Assembly (NCBI RefSeq): GCF_009905375.1
Contig: NW_027417181.1
Location: 1-64,000, forward strand
Source: Apium graveolens
Lineage: Eukaryota > Streptophyta > Magnoliopsida > Apiales > Apiaceae
Reading direction: 5' to 3'
Length of the DNA stretch: 64,000 nt
A model generated the notes under the pieces. That model did not search any database. It was given only the letters and a program-made list of their open reading frames with translations, and had not been told where the DNA came from. How positions within the stretch are numbered: position 1 is the first letter of the stretch; the number at the start of each line of letters is the position of its first letter. Below, in pieces: positions 47,828 through 58,672 of this stretch. The position numbers were made by a program, and so were the translations under genes.

Positions 47828-48315
47828 AAAAAATCTTAATAAAATTAAAATTTGGTATAAATATAGTATATACAACATATACAACATTATCACCACAAAT
47901 AACAATCAAATTAAACCTAATTTCGGATAGTATGGGTGACCATGGGTTTTGAAACCCGACCTAACCGACCCTACCGGACCTAACCCGCCTTAAACCAACC
48001 TAAAAAATTCAAACCGAAATTGAATCATGTTAAATATTATTAAAATTGAATTAAATGGGTTAGTTTAGGGTTTTGCGTGCAACCTACCGATTCCAACTTG
48101 ACCCGCACACCTACTTCTTTTGAGTTCATTTAGTCTTTTTCTTATAAGTTTATATGACTTAATTTAATAAACGAAAAGTCAGTATTCCATGTGATCGTAT
48201 GCATGTAACAAGAATGCTTTGTTACATACAATTCAAGTAATTTTTATGTTTTTATTTTATTATTTTTTTATTATAGGAAAGTTTTGGGAAAGAGTTGATT
48301 TGTTGCTTGACGGAT

Positions 48316-49989
48316 TGAAAGGAATATGTCCTAAGTCCAATCATGTATTAGGATTTAGGAATAACTTCCTGTGTAATCTGTTTTGATTTCATGGATATTA
48401 ATAAAAGACTTGTTTTGTTTTTATTACGGGCTCTATCTATTTAAGTGTTTAAATAAGATATACCATAGTTTAGAGTAAAGCTTTTTATGGATTATGATGA
48501 GATCATAATAGTGAGACCTAAAAAGATGATAACTCTAAACTTAAATAGTTCCTGGTCGTAGGATTACTAACTGGTAATTAATAATCTGCAGAGATCGGTA
48601 CATACTATACTTGCTTCATTATGAAGGATGTCTGTTCTCATAGACATTTGTGTGGTGACACTATAGCTAGTATGTAGGTGCTTATTATGGAATAAGTTCA
48701 CTGAACATGACTCGCACGGCTGAACAACTGATGGAGTTCACTCACGTGTCAGCAGTTGTTCATATAGTGATAGTTGTACAAGTATCCTTAGACTTGAGGT
48801 CATCATAGTCATGTTGTGTACACTAAACTATGCTTTGGTTTAGTTCTTAGTCTCCAGGGACAATTATTAGGGCTCTTCTGGGTATAGGAATTTGTACACG
48901 AAGATAGTGTATGATCAATAAAGGATCTACCCCTTCTAGTGAAGGAAGCGAATGTTCAACGCTGATCCACTTATGCTAGTTCAGGAATCTCTGGCCATAG
49001 TAAATGAAATTAGAAAGGAGTTTCTAATTTACATAGAACTACGCATAGTAAATGGTAAGCAAAGTGATTGAATTAGATAGGCTTGACACGAGATCCATGC
49101 CTTGTATTTAATCGGGACATTGTAGGGTAGAAGGAGTTTATTGTACGGTAACTATTCACTGAATAGGTTCTTGGTATTCTGAGCAGTGAATTCATATTAT
49201 CCGGATAGTGGCGATATGCTGAGAAGTATCCCTCACGATGTAGAATAAATATGATTAATTAATTAATCATATTTAATAAATTAGAGAATTTATATTACTA
49301 ATGATAAATAGTTTTATTATTATTTATTTTACTACCGGCTTAATATTGAACCTACAGGGTCACACCATAAAAAGAGAATGATTTAATGGTGGAGGAATTA
49401 ATTAATAATGGCTAATAATTATTTATTTATGAAATAAATAATTAATTGGAAAATTTAATAATTGATTAAATGAGATTTAATTGATTATAAATTAATTAAG
49501 AAAAGTTCTTAATATTATTAATTAAGGATTTAATTTTTGGAAATTAAATCAAGAGAGAGAATTATTTCTAAAGTGTTTAGAAAAAGGATTAATAATTAAA
49601 AGGTGTTTTAATTATTAATGAGAATAATAAATGGGATAATAATAATATTATTTATGGGAAAATTTCTGCTGAAAATTTTGCCTATAAATACACTATTATA
49701 GACCCTATTTTATTCTTACCCACATGCTAACCCGAAAACCCAAAAAGTTTGAAAAACCCAATTCTCTCCACCTTCTTCCTCCTCCTTAACATCGTTTTCT
49801 TGGTGGATACCGGTGGAGTGCTTCACACTTGAGGAGCAACTGCTAAGGATCTCTGATCGTTGTCTCCGAATTATTTTAAAAGGTTAGATTCGATCCCTCG
49901 AATTTTTATTCACGATTTATATGCTTTTATTTGGATTTTGTATGTATAAAAGTGTTTTTCCATGCCCTCGCTGCGTTAAAAATCCAACA
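48316..49989 (+). mobile_element. Solo LTR (copia-type), 1.67 kb
   Basis: Starts TGAAAGGAATATGTCC and ends AATCCAACA. A 5-bp duplication CGGAT flanks it (48311-48315 and 49990-49994), and copy 1 shows the empty site (GACGGATGACAC, about 2137-2148). No PBS, coding region or second LTR is present, so it is the product of LTR-LTR recombination. A TATA-like CCTATAAATA near 49680 and T-rich 3' sequence fit a promoter and terminator inside the LTR. The solo LTR dates from after the segmental duplication. Confidence 0.92.
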
Positions 49990-50349
49990 CGGATGACACA
50001 AAATAAATTAATTTGCCTAGTAGCTTATATTACCCAACCTAAACCGAACCAAACTGACCAAAAATCTAGTCGACCCAACTCGATAAAATTTAAACATACT
50101 TTAATGGGGTTAAATATATATAACTGAATTAAATGAATTGGGTTAGAGTTTTGTTCGTGATCCGCCTAACTTGACCCGCGTGCACCCCTACCGAATAGTA
50201 GTTTTTAAGCATAAGATATTTATTGCAAATTCATAATATACATGAATTTGGTAGGAAATGAGGATATTTGGTAGGAAATAGACCAGACGCCCACGTAAAT
50301 TCCTACCAGGAATTTCCTACAATCTCTTTGAATATATTTAAAAAAACTT

Positions 50350-51890
50350 TGTTTGGATATGCCCTGAGTTAGCGTTTTGGACTTTTTTGGGTTTTTTCAT
50401 AACAACCTAATGTGTTATATAAACTCTCTAGGTCATAACCTAAACTTATGTTGTAATCTGTATCCTTAAGATTAAATTTCTTTAAGTTTATTATAATCTT
50501 TCTTGCTTCCGTTAGAACAAATCGGTACTCAGAGCTAAGGCTAGTTCTTTTGGGTTTTAAAGTTTCATGAATCTGTTTGACAAAAAGGTGTCTTCTTTAA
50601 ACATGAAGATTGATAGATTCATTGGGAGAAATAATTTCGGTCTATGATAGATCAAGATGTGAGCCTTGCTAAAGCAGCAAGGACTGTAGGCACCACTTTT
50701 GGAAAAATCTAAACAGGGTGCAAATAACAGGGAATCGAATAGTTTGGAGGAGAAGGCACATTCGATAATCATGATATATTTGGCTGATGACGTCATCACT
50801 AAGATAGCTGATCAAGAAACTGCGGCCAGCCTGTGAATGAAACTTGAAAGTTTATATATGACAAAGTCCATAACCAACTAATTGCTTCTCAAGCAACGTC
50901 TGTTCAGCCTGCTTATGCAGGAATGTATATTTCTTAGGGATGATCTTGATAGGTTAAATACTATTTTGTTAGATTTTTGAAATATAGATGTTAAATTAGA
51001 AGATGAGGATGTTGACCAATTTCTTTTATTGTTTTTGCCATTGTCTTATGAGAATTTCATTGTTGGGAAAGATATTTTATCACTAGAAGAAGTAAGATTT
51101 GCCCTTCATACATGAAAAAGGTGCCTCAATGGAGAAGATTTAAGTACATAAAATGTTGGGTATGCTGGAGATGTTGATATCAGGATGTCTACGACTGGTT
51201 ATGTATTTACTCTGAGTGGTTTAGTTGTTAGTTCGAAGGGAACTCTGCAGCCTACAGTTATTTTATCTACTACTGAAGCAGTGTACATGGCATTGACTGA
51301 AGCTGCTAAAGAGGGAATATGGTTGAAAGGACTAGTTAGTGATCTTGGTATGCATCATGATCAGGCTTTTGTGTATTGTGATAGTCTTACTGTAATATGC
51401 TTAGCCAAGGATCAAGTCCATCATGAGCAGACTAAGCACATAAATTTGAGATATTAAGGTTAAGGTGAAGAAAGCGGGTACTGTTGATAGTCTCGCTGAT
51501 ATGTTCACCAAGTCGGTTCCATGTGGCAGGTTCAAAATTGTTTTGACTTGCTAAATGTTCTAAGTTGTTAATCTGGGACCTGAAGCAAAATATGAGGCAG
51601 AATAATTTTTTCTTGTATATTTGGAGTTATTATGGTGCATCTGAAACATCTATTTGGTGAGAGAATTCAAGTCAAGGTGGAGATTTGTTAGAATATGCCT
51701 TGAATCAGCGTTTTAAGCCCATTTTTTGAATTTTTCTTTAACCGCCTAAGAGATTTGTTAGGTTAAGATTTGTCATAACCTAAACATATGATGTAATCTG
51801 TATCCTCAAGATTAAATAAAAAATTTCTCTTTTACCTATTTGTGTTCTTTCTTTACGTTCAATATAATCTTTCTTTCTTCCGTTATAACA
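50350..51890 (+). mobile_element. Small internally deleted Ty1/copia element, copy 2
   Basis: The 5' LTR (about 50350-50519) and 3' LTR (about 51686-51890) are flanked by intact AACTT duplications (50345-50349 and 51891-51895). It is about 0.4 kb shorter inside than copy 1: sequence after GTTGGGTATG jumps to CTGGAGATGTTGATATC. The PBS-like sequence (CGGTACTCAGAGC) follows the 5' LTR. Confidence 0.82.
51185..51457 (+). pseudogene. Copia RNase H fragment, copy 2
   Basis: A 90-codon open stretch: [78 protein letters not shown]. This is the standard C-terminal RNase H region of Ty1/copia polyproteins, better kept than in copy 1. It lacks the upstream pol domains and its own start context, so it is a remnant. 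Confidence 0.82.
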
Positions 51891-51895
51891 AACTT

Positions 51896-53387
51896 TGTTG
51901 TGCAAGACATGCCAGCACTTTAACAAGACTATGTCAAATTGACAGCCCGAAGTAAGTTGTATGGTAATCTAAGTTTGCATTTTGTATTGTATCACTTAAG
52001 TCTGTAAAAGTGTAAATAGATTAGACTATAGTATTTTTATGTATATAGTCTCAAACCTAAGAATAAACTCTAGAAGAAGATCATGAAGATCATGGCTCAG
52101 AGACAATGTGAAGAAGCTTGTAGTTGAATAAATCTTTTTGGGAAAAACATTCTAAGTTAAGAAATCTACAAGTCACATATTAAGTCTTATAGAGAAGTCG
52201 TTCGAGTACTCCAGAATGACTTATCGAGAAGTCAAGAAAAGCTTATAGAGAAGTCTTAGAGATATCGATAAGGCAAATTGAAGACATGAAGATTGGAGAT
52301 ATCGACAAGTCATTTCTTCACTAGAGAATTCTGGGATATTGGCAAGTCAAAATATCACGAGACATCTCTGAGATATCGATAAGTCAAAATTTCACTAGAG
52401 AACTCTGAGATATCGAAAAGTCATTTCCTCACTAGAGAACTCAGACATATCGATAAGTCAAATGAAGACATTAAGATTGGAGACCTCGACAAGCCTAATT
52501 CTCTTATAGAGAACTCAGAGACTTCAACAAGTCAAAACAATTATAGAGTAATAAGAGATCTCGATAAGCCATTATACTTATCGATATGTCGAGTTTCCTA
52601 TATAACAAACTGGAGATCTCGATGTAAAACTCAAGTACAGAATGCAGATCAATTGAATATCTAAGATTATCAATCACTGATTTGAAACGTTTACAAAACG
52701 AAGCTTGAAGATTACAAGATTAGAGGCCAAGATTAACTAACAATGCAGAATTCAAAGACATGCACGATTTGCAAAGATACACTAATCCAGAAGAAGAAGT
52801 TTTAGTTAACTTAAAGTAGGGTTTAGTACATGATATTGCATGTTGTGTAAAACCTGTGTTTACTGTTCTATAAAGTAAACACTGGATGCTTTGTTTTAGA
52901 AGTAATAAAATAGATCTAGAAAATCTTGTAACTCTCAAGGGAGAAGCTAAGTTATTTATCAACTAAGAACCCATAAATTTGTAGCAAGACATACATGATT
53001 TTAATATAAAATTAAGTGAGTTTTAAAAGATAGTGTATTCATGTGCATGTTTCATTATTCATGTTACAACATATTATCTCTACAGTTAGATTACTTTGTT
53101 CACCATCCATAATAGTTCAAAAAGCTTAAAAATAATCCAAAACACATTCACCCCCCCCCCCGGCTGTGTTTTATTCATTACCTAACAAGTGGTATCAAAG
53201 CAAAATCTGAAAGCAAACAGATTAAAGAACTTGGAAGAATGAATACACAGAAGTTTAGCAGTATCAAAATTCCTACCTTTCACATATCTAACTACACACT
53301 ATGGAAAAAGAAAATGATGTTGTTCATCAGCATGGCCAATCCATTATACATTCAGATCCTCAAGAATGGTCCTTTCACCCCCATGGT
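51896..53387 (+). mobile_element. Large copia element, copy 2: LTR and start of gag only
   Basis: LTR about 51896-53187, PBS TGGTATCAAAGC at about 53190, then gag sequence ending at 53387 where the right arm begins. It is collinear with 4449-5947. Everything downstream in copy 1 is missing here. Confidence 0.88.
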
Positions 53388-53462
53388 CCATTATACTGCT
53401 ATTGTTTTTGTAATTTAAGTTATGTTAAATTGTGCTAAGCATTGCTACTCTGTTAATAACAG

Positions 53463-54058
53463 TCTTGGAGTTTACAAGGTCCATCAAGATACCAAGGTTT
53501 TATCTGTGTTTGTGAACTCAGAACCAATTCGGGAAGATCAACTGGAGAATGCTGTCAAATTTCTTTTACATCTAAAAATTAAGGGATTTCCTGTCCTGTA
53601 CAGACGTTCCTCTTTGAGAAGAAGGGCCTTACAAAGGAGGATATAGATGAAGTCCTGTGTTCAGATAAGTAATTTTATTATTCTTAATCATGAAAACATC
53701 TTCTTTTCGATGGCAGGATCAAACCCCACCAGTTTCAACTGGTCAACCAGCAGGATGTAACTTATTTAATTCAAATCCAGGCTTCCTTTTTAGTAATGTT
53801 GGCAAAATTCTTAGGGGATGGGTAATAGTCTTGGTAATTGAGTTTTAGCCATTATGTATATTAATGTAGACAGGAATCCGAAGTCATCAATTTTGCAAAA
53901 GATCAGGCTTTGGAACCCGCAGCAAATACTCCTATTAGCACTGTTTCTAATGCAGGGACCTTGGCACAATATCAATTTGGATGGAAATAAGCTCTTCTTG
54001 CTGTGGGGTTACTGGCTATTTCAGGTGGTGGGACCGCTTTGGTTTTTATGGTACTTGG
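53463..54058 (+). pseudogene. PEX14: PEX14 (peroxin-14) fragment, copy 2
   Basis: Exon-like pieces lie at 53463-53668, 53717-53756 and 53870-54058. This copy keeps the full first segment: EPIREDQLENAVKFLLHLKI, KGFPVLYRRS, then after a one-base shift EKKGLTKEDIDE. The third piece has ALEPAANTPISTVSNAGTLA, a TAA, then the membrane segment ALLAVGLLAISGG. Better preserved than copy 1 but still frameshifted and lacking the C-terminal half. Confidence 0.82.
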
Positions 54059-54212
54059 GTAACCCAAGTTAGGTTGGAGCAGTATCCTGTTATTTTGGGT
54101 GAAAATGCACAATACATATCGCGTAAATAAAATCAATAGAATCACTTCTTGTGCTAGTCTCTAGTTTTGTGTTTCCAGTTGTGCTCTAGATCAGTTTGGT
54201 AATAAATCAATT

Positions 54213-55465
54213 ATGTCTGCTGCAAGCTTTTCGGCTCTGGTGGCTGGATCCACCTATGTTGGCTTGAAACCTATCCCGCCAAAGCTGTTTCAGATGAAGG
54301 ATTCAGTTGCGTGGAACAGGAAGACTGTTTCGAATGGATCTAAAACTCACTGTATGAAGGTACTTTGATCGGAACTTGTATTTTTATTTTTAATTTTTTT
54401 TAAGCTGTTTATATTACCACCTTTTGTACTGCTTATAGTTGGCTCTCGTTTGTGTGTAAACAGACTTGGAATCTGATTGATAACAAGAAGTTTGAGACTC
54501 TCTCCTACCTTCCACCTCTCACCGATGATTCAATCGCTAGGGAAATTGATTACATGATGAAAAAAGGATGGATTCCATGCCTTGAATTTGATGCAGTAAA
54601 ATAGATACTTCATAATTTCTTTATTAGTATGATTAATACATATCCTACTGGAAATGTTCTACAGTTTTTGTTCAGCTAGATAGTTCTTAATTGCTTTTAT
54701 CTACAATTGCATCAATTTTAAGTGTTAAAGAGATATGACAACTAGTTATTGCAGAAAGTGTGACTTCTGGTAATTGAATTGTATTGTGAGCTCCCTTTGT
54801 TTGGCAAAGATAACATCTGGAATACAACCACTAATTCTTAAAAAAATTTGCTATTTGCATCCACTCTTTATCATAATTTAAATTATGTTGTAAACTTTCA
54901 GTTTAGCAGGTGTCTTGTTTCTTGATAGTTGATAGTGATAGAACTTGACTCCAATGTTAGAAACTGCATATTTTTATATAGAAAATATTCATTGTGTGTC
55001 CGATGTTATCAAATTTTCTATAAATGCAATCCAAATTGTGGCACTGATAAATAATTTTGTTCAATCTTGAAATTGCCATCTCTGGAGATGAACTTTCTGT
55101 TTCTTTTCTCTCTTGCATGCACAAAATCATTATATAAATCAATGGCTTGAAGCAATACTCTGTGGTCTGAAGTTTTTTGTTAAGCAGGGGTTGAAATACT
55201 GATCTCTTGTTCTGAACATTTTTGTCTACAGCTGGGGTATATTTATCGCGAGAACAGCAGAATTCCTAACTACTACGATAGGAGGTACTGAACAATGTGG
55301 AAGCTTCCCATGTTTGGTTGCACGGACGCATCTCAAGTCCTCCATGAAATCACGGAATGCAAGAAGGCATATCCTAGTGCTTACATCCGGTGCCTGGCTT
55401 TTGATAACATTAAGCAAGCTCAATGTATGTCGTTCATCATCCAAAAGCCCACAACCACCTCCTAG
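54213..55465 (+). pseudogene. rbcS: RuBisCO small subunit, T-type-like, copy 2
   Basis: Exons are 54213-54359, 54464-54595 and 55232-55465; intron 1 is 104 bp and intron 2 is 636 bp. Exon 1 is open here (VAWNRKTVSNGSKTHCMK, with the Trp that copy 1 lost) and exon 2 reads [19 protein letters not shown]. In exon 3 codon 113 is TGA (55289-55291) in the conserved [12 protein letters not shown] stretch, removing the last third of the protein. Copy 1 is intact at that place. This copy keeps TMWKLPMF where copy 1 has Cys. A T-type assignment rests on the WN(P/L)[15 protein letters not shown] and CLEFDALGY sequences. Confidence 0.9.
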
Positions 55466-56358
55466 ATTCTCTGCTCCTTGAAAAAGTTGCAGTGCGACCC
55501 TGTTCTGCTTCTGCATGTTCAATGAAATCAATGAGTGATTCCATAGGGTAATTCAAAATTTCCTTATTCTAAACTGCTTACAGTAGTTATTATTGCTAAA
55601 AGGAATTGGCTGTACATAGTTGCTTGTATCAGTTATGTTGTCATACTCAACAAATATATCATGGGTGCATCTGTGCATTTCTTGTCACAAACGTCCTTAT
55701 TTAAAACTGGTTTTATATAAGTTTGCATTTTCGTACTTGCCATATATTTTCAAGGGAGCTTTTGGTCTTTAGAATGCCAGAAATCATTGTTCTAAATCTA
55801 CTCCAGTTATAAACAGGTGGTTGACTAGGTCATCAATTTTGATGACAAGTTCCACCTCACCTTTTAACTTGAGAGGCGATTATGTTGTGCTCTTTTTAAT
55901 AATCTATGTTATTTCAACCCAGGAATTCATAGTCTGCAGTTAGTAATCATATTTGACCTTGTAGTTCACCTGCTGGTCCTGAAACTCAAATAGTATAATA
56001 GATATTCTTGTTGATGAAAACAATAATGGGAGCCTGCACTTGCTAAGAAACGCATACTACCTAGGTAAATAATTGTCTGAACGTTGGAATAATATTAATT
56101 TTTATGTCTGAATGTTGTTGTTTGACTTGGTTTGGAAGTGCAGCAAAGTTTCTTGAGTTGTTTTAGGATATGTTATTGATGATTTCTCTCACTTCTTCCT
56201 CTAATGCTTCTGAAAATGCACTCCGACACAAGTAAATAGAAACTCATAAGTAATCAAAACTTAGTAACAAACAAGTAGACCCAGTATGCACAACTTGAAA
56301 TACGTCTAAGTTGACTGTTAAATTCTTTTACATATGTCTTTTTGGGTGGTTAATGCAG
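55466..56358. other. Spacer after rbcS, copy 2
   Basis: Collinear with 30399-31293; nothing coding recognised. Confidence 0.55.
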
Positions 56359-56598
56359 CACCCATGTGGTCGATTTGATCGTGCACATGGCATATATCCA
56401 GTAAGTGGAGGATCGTATTTGCTTGCTTGGGATAAAGCGGCTTGCTCATCTTGTCCTCTGCAGTTGTTGAGATATCTAAATAATGGGAATTTATATGGAC
56501 CCTTGTTGTCTTGTGTAGAGAGGATTTATGTCTCAGATTTTGAAGAGTGTTCAAAACGGGATAGTGAAAAAACTATCTTACAATTTTCATTAGACTGA
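56359..56598 (+). pseudogene. Unidentified terminal exon, copy 2 (open)
   Basis: Begins after a proper acceptor (TTAATGCAG) and runs 79 codons to TGA: HPCGRFDRAHGIYPVSGGSY, LLAWDKAACSSCPLQLLRYL, YGPLLSCVERIYVSDFEECS, LQFSLD. I do not recognise the family. No other exon of the same gene was found upstream, so it may be a captured last exon. It is marked pseudogene because it has no visible start. Confidence 0.5.
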
Positions 56599-56689
56599 AT
56601 GTCTTCAGTTGGTTTCTGGAGAATGTAATAGTTTAGATTTCAGATCATATGTTTTACTATTTTGGTTGACGTTCTCAGACAACAATTAT

Positions 56690-57519
56690 ACAATTAGTGA
56701 TGTAAAACTTTACATAATTTGGTCTATAAACTTTTTACACATCACTTTTAATTAAGAAAAGCTGATGTCAAAAAAGATAATGTACATCACTTTAAGGTAA
56801 AAAACTGATGTCAAAGAAATCCAAGTTCAGTTTAAATGAAATATAGAAATCACTTTGTTTAAGATTAAACTGATGTCAAGTAACATTATAAACATCACTC
56901 TTAACCAAACAAAACTGATGTCAAAAACATACAATGTACATCAGTTTCAGACAAATAACTGATGTTAAAGACTAACATGTTCACGTCTAAATGATACATA
57001 GAGATCACTTCATTCTAGAAAACACTGATGTCTATACGCTAAATTAGACATCACCTTTCATTAAAGAAAGAGATGTTTAATATGTCATTTTGCATCACCT
57101 CTGTCAAAATTATCGATGTTTTTGTGATAAAAAACATAGCTCAATATATGTTTAATATGTTTTAATAGGTGTAATTTAGTTATTAAATAATTTTGTTATA
57201 GCATTTTTTGTAAAAAATCATCACATAGACATCAGTATATTTCACTAAAATTGATATTTTTCTGACAAAAAACTTAGCTCATGATATGTTTAACATGTTT
57301 AATTAGGTGTAATTTAGTTATTAATATTTTACTTATAGCATTTTATGTAAATAATCAACACATAGACATCTGTTTTTTAACTAAAATCGATGTCTAATCG
57401 AGTATAGACATCGGGTATTCACCGATGTCTAGAATAGACATCACCGACATCAACATCGGTTGGGAAACAGCATAGACATCGGCCAAAAAGCGATGTCTAT
57501 GGACTTTTTTCTTGTAGTG
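56690..57519. mobile_element. One-ended CACTA terminus, copy 2
   Basis: Collinear with 31620-32456. It ends ...GGACTTTTTTCTTGTAGTG, which reverse-complements to CACTACAAGAAAAAAGTCC, a cleaner CACTA end than in copy 1. Subterminal GATGTCTA/TAGACATC words fill the last 150 bp. Confidence 0.72.
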
Positions 57520-58588
57520 CCCGGATCCTAGTCGAACCTTCGACCTGGATTTTGGTCGAAAACTAGTGTCTTTCTTTGCTTCCTGGTCGTTTGGTTTCGA
57601 CTAGGATCCACGACCTGGGTTTCGACCAGGATCCTAGTCAAACCTTTGACCTAGCTCTTAGTCGAGACTTCTGCGCTTATTTGCCTTCCTGGTCGTTAGG
57701 TTTCGGCTAGGATTCACGACCTGGGTTTCGACCAGGATCCTAGTCGATTCTTCGACCTGGATTTAGTCTAGGTTTTCTGGACCCCATTCTTGAAAAATAT
57801 TATGCTTGATTCAGGAATTCGACCTCGATCCTAGCTTTCGACCTCAATCCAGTTCTATTATACCCTTAATTTTCGGGTGTCTATTCGAAAGAATTCGAAC
57901 AGAATTCACGAGCTGAAATTCGACCTCAATCCTGATCCATTATACCCATAATTTCTGGGTGTCTGTTTAAAAGAATTCGAGCAGAATTCACGACTTAGAA
58001 CTCGACCTCAATTCTGGTCTTATTGGGCTTCCTTCTTATCCAATTTGGATTGGGCCTTATCTTTTTTAGGGCTTTGATTTGGGTCTTCTATTTTCCCAAT
58101 CCTAATTGGATTTGGGCCTTCTATTTTCCCAATCTTAATTGGATTTGGGCTTTTTATTTTTCCAAATCTTAATTGGATTTGGGCTTTTTATTTTCCAAAT
58201 CCTAATTGGATTTGGGCCTTTTTATTTTCCAAATCCTAATTGGATTTGAGCCTCCCATTGGGCCCTCTTATTAATCTGGGCTTAATATATTAAAACACCT
58301 TCTTTAGAATTCTCTAGAATTCTCGGGAATTTTATTTAATTTCTTTGGAAGTCCTTGGAATATTCTGGAATGTTCCATTTATTGGCTTTTTTCTTTGGGC
58401 CTTTATCCTTACTGGGCTTTTTGTCCCTTCAACTTCAGTTTTTCACCTATATAAAGGAGTGAGTAGAGTCTACTGCTCCTCCTTTCTCATTTCTAAATTC
58501 TCCTTCTTTCTTCTTTTGTAAGAATCTCAGAGCAATAACAGTAGGTCGGAGTATTTAATCCCCAAAGCCTTTTTGGAGCATTACTTCA
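57520..58588 (+). promoter_or_regulatory. Gypsy-type promoter/LTR-like region, copy 2
   Basis: Collinear with 32457-33530, with the same TCGACC-rich repeats, five CCTAATTGGATTTG units, and TATA box TATATAAAG (58448-58456). Confidence 0.6.
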
Positions 58589-58672
58589 GGTAAGACTTCT
58601 CCCTTTACTTCTTGTGCTTGTTTTTGCATAGTTTGCGTTTTAGAATTGTCTCCTATGTGCCTTTTTTTCCAG

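Larger units (their letters stand above)
41872..53387 (+). repeat. Segmental duplication, left arm, copy 2
   Basis: Collinear with 1-5947. It carries two later insertions absent from copy 1 (CACTA 43548-47827 and solo LTR 48316-49989) and lacks about 0.4 kb around copy-1 positions 3300-3705. It ends within copia gag at CCATGGT, followed by four extra bases CCAT and then the right arm. Confidence 0.93.
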
